Below, piece after piece: positions 9,206 through 19,605 of a stretch of 35,717 nucleotides of DNA. The notes under the pieces were generated by a model that was given only the letters and a program-made list of their open reading frames with translations, was not told the origin of the DNA and did no database searches. Position 1 is the stretch's first letter, and every line of letters starts with the position of its first letter. Origin of the DNA: Desulfotignum sp. (GTDB taxonomy: Bacteria > Desulfobacterota > Desulfobacteria > Desulfobacterales > Desulfobacteraceae); the NCBI GenBank assembly GCA_018399285.1, contig JAGYOW010000033.1, positions 1 through 35,717 on the forward strand, read 5' to 3'. A program made the position numbers and the translations under genes.

Positions 9206-11305
9206 ATGAACGAAAGCGCCCATGCCCGAAAACAAGACAGCAACCGCGGATCAGGCGCAGCAGCCAGGACCACCCAAAAAAGATCACCAGACCCATGACA
9301 GCAACCACCAGGACCACGATCATTCACAGTCACCACGCACACATGGTCGCTGACTTCAGAGCAGTTCTGGGTTTCATTCATTCTAGAGGATTCCGTTGTG
9401 CTGCTGTCCCCCATGATCCAGCAGTTTTATGGGTGTCAGCGGCCAATGGGACTTTGCCGGTGATGCCTATATCCAGTTCGGATTTTCCACCATTGTCTTT
9501 TTCTATGGCGGATGGCCGTTTTTAACAGGTCTTGTTGACGAAGACACCCAAAAGAACCCGGGCATGATAGGCTAGTCGGGCCTGGCTTATTGTTGCATAT
9601 ACCTACAGTTCCGCCGTGGTATTCGGGCTTGAGGGAAAAGTGTTTTTCTGGGAGCTTGCCCACCCTCACATCATTATCATGCTTTTGGGACACTGGATGG
9701 AAATGCGCTCGGTCTGGGGGCTTCCGGTGCTTTGGAGGGCACTGGTCAAACTGATGCCGTCAACGGCCCTTCGCATCACCAAAGCCGGTAAAACAGAAGA
9801 GGTCAAAGGTATCACAGCTTGAAAAAGAGGGACAAAGTAGCTGTCAAACCCGGTGAAAAAATACCCACGGACGGCGTCATCGCAGATGGGCGGACCCGCA
9901 TTGACGAATCCATGGTGACCGGTGAAAGCAGGCAGGTGGAAAAAGATACAGGCGATGAGGGTCATCGGCGGCAGTATCAACGGTGATTCCCGCCATTGGG
10001 GTGGAGATACAAAAACAGGTGACGACACCTATCTTTCCCAGGTTGTCGACATGGTGAAAAAAGCACAGGAATCCAAATCAAAGGCCCAGAACACGGCCGA
10101 CCGTGCCGCTTTTCTGGCTGACCATCATCGCCCTGACTGCCGGCGGCATCACGCTGGGGGCCTGGCTTTTGGCAGGCAGGGGAATTTGTTTTTCCCTGGA
10201 GCGGATGGTCACGGTGATGGTGATTACCTGTCCCCACGCCCTGGGTCTGGCCGTGCCTTTGGTGGTGGCCGTATCAACGGCCATGGCCGCCAAAAAGGAC
10301 TGCTCATCAGGGACCGGACCGCTTTTGAACGGGCAAAAAACCTGGATGTGGTGGTGTTTGACAAACAAAACCGGCACCCTGACCGAGGGCCGTTTCGGGG
10401 TTTCTGACATTGTCAGTTTTGGCCCTTTCTGAAGAAGAAATTCTAACGCTTGCAACCGGACTGGAAAGCCGGTCTGGACATTCCATTGCCAAAGGCATTG
10501 TTGCGGCGGCAAAGGACCGCGATATTGATATCCCTGATCCTGAAAATTTTGAAGCCATTCCGGGAAAAGGTGCCAAAGCACAAGTCGCCGGTAAAAACAT
10601 CAAAGTGGTGAGCCCGGGGTTTTAAAGAAAATGATATTGCTGTGGCAGACAGCCACCAGGATAAACTGGATCAGCTGGCTGATGAAGGAAAGACACACTG
10701 AGTGTATCTCTGAAGATGATCAGATCGAAGCGGCACTGGCTTTGGAGGATGTGATTCGCGAATCGGCAAAAAAAGCCGTGTCCGGATTACAAAGATGGGC
10801 ATCAAGGTAATGATGCTCACGGGCGATTCTGCGGCGAAGTGGCAAAAACCGTTGCAGACCAGCTGAATCTGGATGATTACATGGCGGAAATTCTGCCCGA
10901 TGAAAAATCGGACCAGATCAAAAAATCAGGCAGGAAAATAAGCGTGTGGCCATGGTGGGAGACGGGATAGAAACGATGCCCCTGCCCTGGCTGAAGCAGA
11001 TGTGGGCATTGCCATCGGCGCAGGCACGGATGTGGCCATGGAAGCAGCCGATATCGTGCTGGTGCACTCTGATCCCCGGGATGTCACCGCGTGATCAAAC
11101 TGTCGTGCGCAACCTACCGGAAAATGATTCCGCAGAACCTCTGGTGGGCCGCCGGCTACAATGCCGTTGCCATTACTGGCAGCAGGGTTTTATACCCGTT
11201 TTATCAATTTTTGCTGCCGCCGGCGGCAGGGCGCTGTTAATGATGTCCTTTCCCGGTCATTGTGGCGGTCAATGCCAAACTGTCCACGTGATGGGAAAAT
11301 TTTAA
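9206..11305 (+). pseudogene. CopB-type heavy-metal P-type ATPase, many frameshifts
   Basis: Copper/heavy-metal exporting P1B ATPase, readable only by switching frames. In order: a His/Asp-rich N-terminus (TTQK, then DHQTHDSNHQDHDHS, about 9265-9320), membrane segments, the A-domain VTGES (about 9917), the transmembrane metal site CPHALGLAVPLVVA (about 10231, CPH as in CopB and not CPC), the phosphorylation loop KTGTLTEG with a small insertion spoiling the preceding DK (about 10355-10395), SGHSIAKG (about 10475), MLTGDSAA (about 10813), and a GDGINDAPAL-type hinge (about 10960, two inserted bases). No single frame exceeds about 160 residues. I count well over ten indels but few clear missense losses. 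Followed by a small gene and the SmsC/SmsB pair. Confidence 0.85.
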
Positions 11306-11321
11306 ATAAAAGGAGAAAAAA

Positions 11322-11613
11322 ATGATAAATGCGCTTGCCGAAAAATCCGATGCCCAATCCCAAAAAACCAGCTGGTCCGCTGGGTGATGAACAAGGAAAA
11401 CCATGCCCAGAAAATCATCACACGATCAGCGACTATTTTCTCTGACCCAACGGGTCAAATCGTCAGGAAGACTACAGAAAACGACTGGTCGATCATCATG
11501 CCGTGATTGTTTCGGCAATGAAAGCCAAGCAGAATGCCGAAATGTCATATGTCAAAACCCTGGTCACAGACATTAAAACACTGTTACAGTATTACAGCGA
11601 CGATGACCACTAA
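11322..11613 (+). pseudogene. small hypothetical protein, frameshifted
   Basis: An ATG at 11322 with a good AAGGAG site opens a roughly 96-residue protein when frames are joined: MINALAEKSDAQS, then NKENHAQKII, ATIFSDPTGQI, DHHAVIVSAMKAKQNAEM and SYVKTLVTDIKTLLQYYSDD. It is helical and charged with no metal-binding Cys or His cluster. No family recognised. It lies 16 bases after the CopB-like gene and just before the SmsC-like gene, so it probably belongs to one of those two units. The span is not a multiple of three, consistent with a net indel. Confidence 0.5.
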
Positions 11614-11651
11614 AAATAATTATCAACCGCCAAAAAAAAAAGAGAGTATTT

Positions 11652-12424
11652 ATGCCGCAACCTACAAAATGTTACTTTCACCGTTTCCTGCTCTGGATAC
11701 GGTGAAAAGAAAACTTTACCGTCGGGCAGACGAGGCTATCAATGATGTGGGTTTTACATTTGAGCCAGGGGTTTTATGCCATCACCGGCCCCAACGGATC
11801 GGGTAAGACCACCCTGGCCAAATTGATCATGGGTATCAATGAACTCACAAACGGAAAAATCGTGTTTAACGGGACAGATATCGCCGTCTTCCCATCAATG
11901 AACGATCCAACGCCGGCATTGTCTATGGATTTCAACATCCGGCACGGTTCAGGAACCACTTTCCGGGATCTGTTATCCATTTCCCTGGGATCTGATGATG
12001 AAGAAAAACTGGTGAAAATCATTTCCAGGGTCCGGGGTCATTTCCCTGGATTTTAGACAAACCCCGTGGACAGCAAGCTGTCCGGCGGTGAAGATCAAAA
12101 AAATCAGACTGGCCACCGTGATTGCCAGAAATCAAAGGTGGCTATTTATGATAGACGGTTCACGACGCCGATCTTTGGACATCGGTCCCAAGAATTGAAT
12201 CCTGCTCAAGCGCGAACAAAAAAGAAGAAGCAACACCACCACCATTGTGGTCAGTCCCACAACAAAACATTTCTGGAAGCGGCCAAACACCCTGCTGTTG
12301 ATCAAAGGAAGATCGCCTATACCGGCGATCTGGCGGTCACCATGCCCATGCTGGAGGATTTAAGTGTCTCTGTACGTTTGATGAATTCTGTCAAGGAGAA
12401 GATGATGCTCAATACTATCGATAA
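11652..12424 (+). pseudogene. SufC-like ATPase of a minimal Suf-type Fe-S system (SmsC), frameshifted
   Basis: ABC-type ATPase that energises Fe-S cluster assembly on the SufB-like partner encoded next. Recovered motifs in order: NVTFTVS near the start, FTFEPGV and AITGPNGSGKTTLAKLIMGI (Walker A, about 11781-11835), FQHPARFR (the Q-loop region typical of SufC, about 11930-11950), TFRDLLSISLG, SKLSGGE signature (about 12072), VAIYD of Walker B (about 12137, its end damaged), and the H-loop VVSHNKTFLEAA split by an indel (about 12250-12280). The last frame ends CTFDEFCQGEDDAQYYR then TAA at 12422-12424, overlapping smsB by 20 bases. ATG at 11652 is my best start; 11606 is an alternative. Soluble ATPase without membrane partner, so not a transporter. 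Confidence 0.8.
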
Positions 12425-13322
12425 AAGAAGTGTTAAAAGGGTCGCGGATCTGGAAGGTATGCCCAAGGGGCCTACAATATCCCGGAAGAACGGAAAACTG
12501 GGCCGGGAGGTGTCCGCCAACATCAACATCGAAACCAATGAAAAAGGAGACGGCATTGTCATTGATATCAAGCCGGGCACCAGGGATGAATCCGTTCATA
12601 TCCCGGTCATCCTGTCCCAGGCAGGCCTGCACGATGTGGTGTACAACACCTTTATTATCGGGGAGGGTCTGATGTCACTATTGTGGCGGATGCGGGATTC
12701 ACTGCAAAAACTTGATCATGAATCGGAAGGCCATTCCGGTATCCATAGAGCCCTCACATCAAGGCCGGCGCAAAGGTCACATATGTTGAAAAGCATATTG
12801 CCATTGGCGAGGGCAGCGACGCATCTTAAATCCAACCACAAAGGTGTTCATGGAGGAAAATGCCCAGGCACAGATGGAACTGACCCAGATAGGGGGGTGG
12901 ATGAGGCGAAACGCGTCAATGAAGCAACGATCGGTGCCGGCAGTGTGCTGCTGATCACGGAACGGGTGATGACCGAAAGATCAGTCTGCAGAATCCAGAA
13001 ATGGAAATCACCCTGGACGGAGAAGACAGCAAAACCAATATTGTTTCCCGTTTCTGTGATAAAGGGCAGTTCCTCCCAGGACTTTTATGTCAACCTGACA
13101 GCCAAAGCCAAATGCTACGGCCATATTGAATGCGATGCCATTATCATGGACAATGGCATCAACCAGATATACCGGCGCTTTAAGGCCACTGCATCGGATG
13201 CGGAACTGACCCGCGAAGCCTCCATCGGCAAAATCGCCAATAGCCAGTTGAGTAAAGCTCATGAGTTTAGGCCTTGATTATGACCAGGCCGTCAACCGCA
13301 TTATACAGGGGTTTTACGCTGA
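12405..13322 (+). pseudogene. SufB/SufD-like Fe-S scaffold of a minimal Suf-type system (SmsB), frameshifted
   Basis: Scaffold partner of the SmsC-like ATPase. Start ATG 12405 has AAGGAG six bases upstream, inside the smsC end. Recognisable pieces of the SufBD beta-helix, in frame order: ADLEGMPKGP, NIRKNGKLGREVSANINIET, DESVHIPVILSQAGLHDVVY, GEGSDVTIVADAGF, HSGIHRFHIKAGAKVTYVEK, IGEGSDARILNP, EATIGAGSVLLITERVMTER, KGSSSQDFYVNLTAKAKCYGHIECDAIIMDNG and EASIGKIANSQLSKLMSLGLDYDQAVNRIIQGF, the classic SufB/D C-terminus. About 305 residues, shorter than proteobacterial SufB (about 480), as expected for the two-gene minimal SUF systems of anaerobes. The end at 13322 restores a GFLR terminus if one T is missing. 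Faces hcp tail to tail, 7 bases away. Confidence 0.8.
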
Positions 13323-13329
13323 ACCGATT

Positions 13330-14954
13330 TTATCCCAGGATATCCCTGATATCTTCGTCCGGTGTTTTTATGGGCATAATATTGAATTTTTCACCAGAAA
13401 GTTCAGTAGTAGGTGTGATAAACGCCGGAAGGCTTGGGCCTAAGATATCCCGAATCCCCAGATACAAAAGCGCCAGAAGAATACAGACCGCTTTCTGCTC
13501 ATACCAGGATAAAATCATGGACAAGGGAAGGTCATTGACATTGGTATCCCGTGCCCTGGAAAGTGCCAGGGCGATCTGGATGGCGAATAGGCATCATTAC
13601 ATTGCCCCATCAGAAGACGCGGTATGCCTTCAATATCACCCAGATCCTTGTCAAAGAAGCGGTATTTCCCGCAGGCAGAAAGCGTCATGACAATACAGTC
13701 TTCTGAAGTGAATTTTCCACAAACTCGGTATAATAATTACGTCGGGTTTGGCACCGTCACAACCGGCCACCAGGAAAAAAATGGCGGATCCTGCCTGCCT
13801 TGACAGCCGCAAAGTATTTCATCAGCCTTATCAGAATGGCATGTCTGGCAAACCCTACCATGACGGCGCCCTTGTCGGCATCATTTTTCAAACCCGGACA
13901 TAGCCAGCGCCCGGTCGATCTACGGGCTGAAAATCGTTATTCTGGACATGGGGGATGCCCGGCCATCCCACCATACCGGATGTAAACAGGTGATCCTGGT
14001 AGGTTTTCCCGGGCCGCTGGAGACAATTGGTGGTCATCAGGATTGGGCCGGGAAAATCAGGAAACTCTTTCGTCTGGTTCTGCCATGCCGTGCCGAAATG
14101 TCCGTAAAAATGGTCATGCGCTTTTAGTTTCGGATACCCGTGGAGACTGAGCATTTCCCCATGGGTATAGACAAAAATTCTCTTGCCCCGGGTCTGTTTG
14201 AGCAGTTCTTCAAGATCTTTGAGATCGTGACCGGATACCAGGATGGCTTTGCCTTTTTATGTCCCAGGGGAACCTTTGTGGGTATCGGATGACCGTATGT
14301 TTGAGTATTGCCGGCATCCAATAGTTCCATGGCCCGGTATGCCGCCTTGCCGCAGTCCAGGGTCAGTTTGACCCAGTCGTCCAGATTCAGTCCGGTCTGC
14401 TGGATGGCAGCCAGTCCCTTGAATATAAAATGGGTGACGTCCTCATCAACATGCCCCAGAATCTGGGCATGGTCTGCATATGCGGCCACCCCTTTAATGC
14501 CGAACAATACCGTGTGTTTTAATGACAGAATATCCGGGTTGTCCGCCGGGTATGAAAACAATCCCACGGATGCAGCCTGACTGAGCAATTCCTCGGGTGA
14601 CTGCCGGTTCAAATGTGGCAGGGCCTTCATTCCACTGCAAATCCTGCTCCTGATTTTATTTATGCGTTCCTTGAGTGTCTCGCGCAATGCAGCAGACCGG
14701 CGGATGAGATCACTCAAACCGCCGGGGATCAAAGAATCTACATTGGTCAGTGTTGAAAAAGCGGCTTTAGCCGTAAATACGCCATATTCCCGGCAATCTG
14801 CCGGCCCGCAAGGCTTCCAGTGCGACCCGGGAAAGCCCCATGAGACTATATAAAAGCAGGTCCTGCAGATCGGCTACCTCAGGTTTTTACCGCAGACACC
14901 CTGAATTTTGCATCCTTCTCCTTTTGCCGTCTGCTCACATTGGTAGCAAAACAT
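13330..14954 (-). pseudogene. hcp: hybrid cluster protein / hydroxylamine reductase (Hcp), frameshifted
   Basis: Anaerobic Fe-S-O hybrid cluster enzyme, linked to hydroxylamine and nitric oxide reduction. The N-terminus MFCYQCEQTAKGEGC...GVCGK gives Cys3, Cys6, Cys15 and Cys21 for the proximal [4Fe-4S] cluster, the spacing used by strict anaerobes. Then ADLQDLLLYSLMGLS, FGIKGVAAYADHA with the conserved His, and the long intact stretch 14124-14732. After a shift come YTHGEMLSLHGYPKLKAH, HFYGHFGTAWQNQ, MTTNCLQRP, SGMVGWPG, and finally YEQKAVCILLALLYLGIRDI, GPSLPAF, NIMPIKTPDEDIRDILG, the standard C-terminus. The total span of about 541 codons equals the normal length, so nothing large is missing; only small indels break it. 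AAAGGAG precedes the start. Confidence 0.87.
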
Positions 14955-14970
14955 GTTTCTCCTTTTGCAA

Positions 14971-15002
14971 AACAGCGGCCGGTTAAGGACCCGGCCGCTG
15001 TT
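14971..15002 (-). terminator. hairpin between dfx and hcp
   Basis: Perfect 12-base-pair inverted repeat AACAGCGGCCGG (14971-14982) and CCGGCCGCTGTT (14991-15002) with an 8-base loop. On the minus strand the stem is followed by TTTTGC, a short T-run, and then the hcp ribosome site. It would end transcription after desulfoferrodoxin or act as an attenuator for read-through into hcp. The very stable GC-rich stem makes a structural role likely. Confidence 0.75.
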
Positions 15003-15091
15003 TCCGGCTATGGCGTTATGAACATTTTCACCATCGTCTGATTTACTCTTATCATAGGTGTGGGCCTCAGAGGAAATGGCAGGTCCGGTGA

Positions 15092-15466
15092 TCATGATTT
15101 CCACAACCCATGGACATTACAGTATTCGCGGGCTGTCACCTTCTGGTTTTCGTGGCAAAAAAAAAGTTTCCGGGGCCTGGCCGGGTTTTAGAAAATGGCG
15201 GCAGGAATCATCCCCATCAAGTATTTCGATCCATTCGATATAATGTTTTTCACTCCATGGGATGGGGGTTGCTCCCCACTTTCACGTTCACCCACCGTCT
15301 GCTGCCTCAATAACAGGCACATGTTTTCCTTGCCTTCTTCTGTAGCGGTTTTTCCTCAAAAAGCGTCATGTCACTCCCATAACCTGCAAATTGCCTTCAC
15401 CGCCGTGAAGGACTTCAATCATGTTTCCGCATACGTTGCATTTGTAAACCTTTTTCTTTGTGCCAT
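15092..15466 (-). pseudogene. dfx: desulfoferrodoxin / superoxide reductase, first copy, frameshifted
   Basis: Superoxide reductase of the two-domain class. From ATG 15466 (AAGGAG site upstream) the pieces are KKVYKCNVCGNMIEVLHGGEGNLQVMG (desulforedoxin-type center I), EEKPLQKKA, VNVKVGSNPHPM and W-KNIISNG (His ligands of center II), and VTAREYCNVHGLWKS then TGA at 15092-15094 (the Cys and His ligands of the SOR iron). Frame changes occur just after the start and in the middle. Comparison with the intact paralogue at 20898-21278 confirms each block. Sits directly upstream of hcp on the same strand. Confidence 0.85.
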
Positions 15467-15701
15467 GTGACTGTCTCCTTTTCAAAAATTTCGGGTTTCT
15501 TCCCTGTACAATGATTTCGTGCAATGATTTCATCATGAAACAGACGTGACCCAAAGACAATGGGTGAAAATATGTATTTTTGCTTTATTTTAAGAGGTAT
15601 TGTGTAACCGATGTTTATAGAAATTCATGAAATGAGATACCCGGTCCGGCCTGGCCGATCAAGTATGGATGCCCGCGGGACGGGCTGGGGCGAAAAGATT
15701 C

Positions 15702-16711
15702 TCAGATTGACGGACTTATTCGATTTTTTTTTTCCCGCGGTTTTTCAATCCGGTCCATGACCCAGCCGGCCAGAAATTTCCGGGCGGCTTAGTGCCGGTA
15801 TCCTTTTCCGGATCAGGTGGAGGGACAGTTCCGCCCGGGCCATGGTTTTGTGACCGCCTGCGGAACCATATGTTGAAAAAGGCTTCTTTGGCTGTATTGC
15901 CCGCCCTTTTCGCAGGCCATCGTTTCTGAGAATAACAATCAGTTTTCGGTCCACCACCCCGGAAACAATGGACCAGTTGATCCCGGCAATGGTCAGGAAA
16001 AAATCCGCCACCATGACCAGTTCATCCGGTTTGGAAATGTTGCCGGCATGAAAAAGGAGCCGGTTGTTGACCACCCGCCGTTTTCTGATGGCAGTGCCTA
16101 AAATCAGGTCCTCATCGTATAAAACGCCCGCTCCACCTTGGTGACAATATTGTTGTCCGCAAATTTATACAGGTATTGAAACGCCCGGATGTCCTTGGGC
16201 GTGGCCTGGCGGGTAAAGTCCGCCGTATCGGTTTTAATGCCCATCATCAGGGCCGCTGCCAGCTTGGCGGATGGCTTGATTTTCCAGGATTTCCAGGTAT
16301 TCGGTCAACAGGGTGGAGCAGGTGCCGTATCCGGGGCGGATATCTGTGTAGGCGGCTTCGACCCGGGTCAAGGATGATGATGTCGATGATGGCGGTATAG
16401 GTGATGCCGGCAAACGCCTCATTGTGATCCGGCTGGGAATCCACGATCACAAAATGATCGAACTGGGCTTTGTCCACTTCTGCCGGGTTCCTGAGCCCGA
16501 CGTCGGTGAGCTGAATCAATGCCAGGTTATCCGGCCGGCTGATGCGGTTGAAATGGGCGATGGCCACTTCAGACACCCTGCGCCACAACAGGCGCTTGAC
16601 TGCCATGGCCGAACCAATGGCATCCGGATCCGCATTGATGATCACCAATACTTTTGCATTGGATTTGAACTGCTCGAAAAACCGCCGAACATTGTCCCGG
16701 GTGCTGCTCAC
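15702..16711 (-). pseudogene. DHH-family phosphoesterase, frameshifted
   Basis: Likely nanoRNase/cyclic-dinucleotide-type or related DHH phosphoesterase. A GTG start at 16711 with AAAGGTGG upstream gives SSTRDNVRRFFEQFKSN, then VLVIINADPDAIGSAMAVKRLL (motif I, NADPD), FDHFVIVDSQPDH (motif II), and ITYTAIID followed by CATCATCC, which restores DHHP if an inserted base is ignored (motif III). A later frame holds RRVVNNRLLFHAGNI, DELVMVADFFLTIAGINWSIVSGVVDRKLIVILRND and the glycine-rich GSAGGHKTMARAE, the DHHA1 domain signature. The 3' end is uncertain: the TGA at 15702 belongs to the frame reading FLAGWVMDRIEKPREKK. Exact substrate not inferable. Confidence 0.75.
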
Positions 16712-16712
16712 A

Positions 16713-17803
16713 AAGCCACCTTTTGGTATGATTGCCGCTGAAAAACGAACCAGCGTAAAGCGCCTGCGATGTGGCCAGAATGGCAAACCCGCCGTAAAAC
16801 ACCCCCATGGGTGCCAGCACAATCGCGGTCAGCCAGTGAATGAAAATCACGGTGGGGAATGCAGCTGAATGGGAAAATCAGCAGACCGGCAGATCACGGC
16901 CAGGCCGCACAGATTCCACCCATACAGGGAGGCAAACACATGCAGATGCAGCAGCCACCTGGTTTTCTGAGGGATCATAGCCATCCGACATCTGAAAAAA
17001 ATATAGGCAATGCCCGTGACGGCGGTCACGATCAGAAAACCGATGCCCGATGTCAGAAACAGTTTCTGCTGCATGGACCTGGCAAAGGTGTAATACAGAT
17101 AAAACACCACCACCACGGCGGCAAACAGGGCAAAGGTCACAAAAATCTGGGGAATGAACCGCTCCAGCAGAATAAAGATGAAAAAAATAATCACGCCCAG
17201 GGTAATGGTCCAGAAACACAGTTCCATAAACACTTTAAAACCCGACCCTTCAATCTGCGTGAGCATGGAAAACACCAGAGACAGCGTGATCAATGACAAA
17301 GGAAATGAAAACCCCAGAAAAAACGTGTTCAGCACCAGTTTTTCCATATATACCCAGTGAAAGTATTCATTGTTTAAAATCACCAGGGCGGCGATGGCGA
17401 TCCCTGTGGACAGGCATAATAAAGCGGACTGGTGAAACTTTTTGGCCACAGGCACCTGTGTTTGAAAAAAATCAGACGGAATCCAGGAAAAGGTCTGAAT
17501 CCGGATTTTTTCCACCAGAAAACAAAGCGGCACGGATACCGCCAGGGTGATGGCATACCAGTTGAAAAACGCGGAAAATGCGTAAATCAACGATCCGGCA
17601 AAAAACAGCTTTACCGTGCCGGACACCTGTTTAAACCCTTGTGTGTAATACAGCAGAATCGAACCGCCTGTGCACAGGTTGAACAGAAAAATATGCAACC
17701 GCTCAAAACTGTAATCCTGCAAAGGAAAATAAATATGCACAAATCCGAACACCAGTGCAACGATCATCAGAAACGAGAACAGCAATTTAAGATGTAAAGA
17801 CAT
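16713..17803 (-). CDS. polytopic membrane protein of unknown function, 3' end frameshifted
   Basis: Starts MSLHLKLLFSFLMIVALVFG and contains about nine to ten hydrophobic segments over 310 residues. The frame is clean from 17803 to about 16860, then stops at 16847; shifting one base restores a continuous hydrophobic C-terminus (FPTVIFIHWLTAIVLAPMGVFYGGFAILATSQALYAG). A second one-base change in a T-run near 16743 would end the protein at about 16710, next to the DHH gene. Noteworthy is LLHLHVFASLYGWN, a His-rich helix start resembling haem- or metal-bearing membrane proteins such as the NnrS or oxidase subunit I type, plus other helix-embedded His residues (LHIFLFN, EYFHWVY). Family not recognised. 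Confidence 0.7.
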
Positions 17804-17827
17804 ACCACAATCCGTTTATTATCAAAG

Positions 17828-19204
<1,377 letters not shown>

Positions 19205-19435
19205 GGACCATTCTTTCCCAAATGAGTGATTGCTTTTAACCAGGTCATATTATAATAATAGTCTTTAAAGTGAAAACCTTTTTTATCATAATTTGCATGT
19301 CAGCCATGGCACACAAATTGCTTGATACTTTGATTGATGATTCACACAGGATTCAACCGCCCATGAAAGCGGCACCGGCCCGGTCGGCTGACCCCTGTAA
19401 CTTAACCAGACAACCACTGACAAACGGAGGAAACA

Positions 19436-19594
19436 ATGGATAAATATGAATGCCCCTGCGGTTATGTGTACGATCCTGCAGAAGGAGATATGGACAATGG
19501 AATCGATCCGGGCACGGCCTGGGAAGATCTGCCCGAATCCTGGGTATGCCCGTTGTGCGGAGCGGAACAGGAATATTTTGAAAAAATGGATTAA
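19436..19594 (+). CDS. rubredoxin with an unusual CPC first knuckle
   Basis: Small electron carrier of 52 residues (too short for routine ORF lists), start at ATG 19436 after GGAGG. Sequence features are [16 protein letters not shown], then [27 protein letters not shown]. The second iron knuckle is the normal CPLCG (Cys39, Cys42), but the first is Cys6-Pro-Cys8-Gly-Tyr instead of Cys-x-x-Cys-Gly-Tyr: one residue is missing between the two ligands. The rest of the fold is standard. It is 11 bases before the FprA gene, so it is the likely electron donor to that oxygen/NO reductase. Confidence 0.9.
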   Translation: MDKYECPCGYVYDPAEGDMDNGIDPGTAWEDLPESWVCPLCGAEQEYFEKMD

Positions 19595-19605
19595 ACGGAG
19601 GCATT

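Noticed and set aside
19250-19264. Possible PerR-like box (TTATAAT followed by an AT) in the divergent region before the rubredoxin gene
   Set aside because: Only one half-site matches; the second half diverges, so it is not a supported operator.
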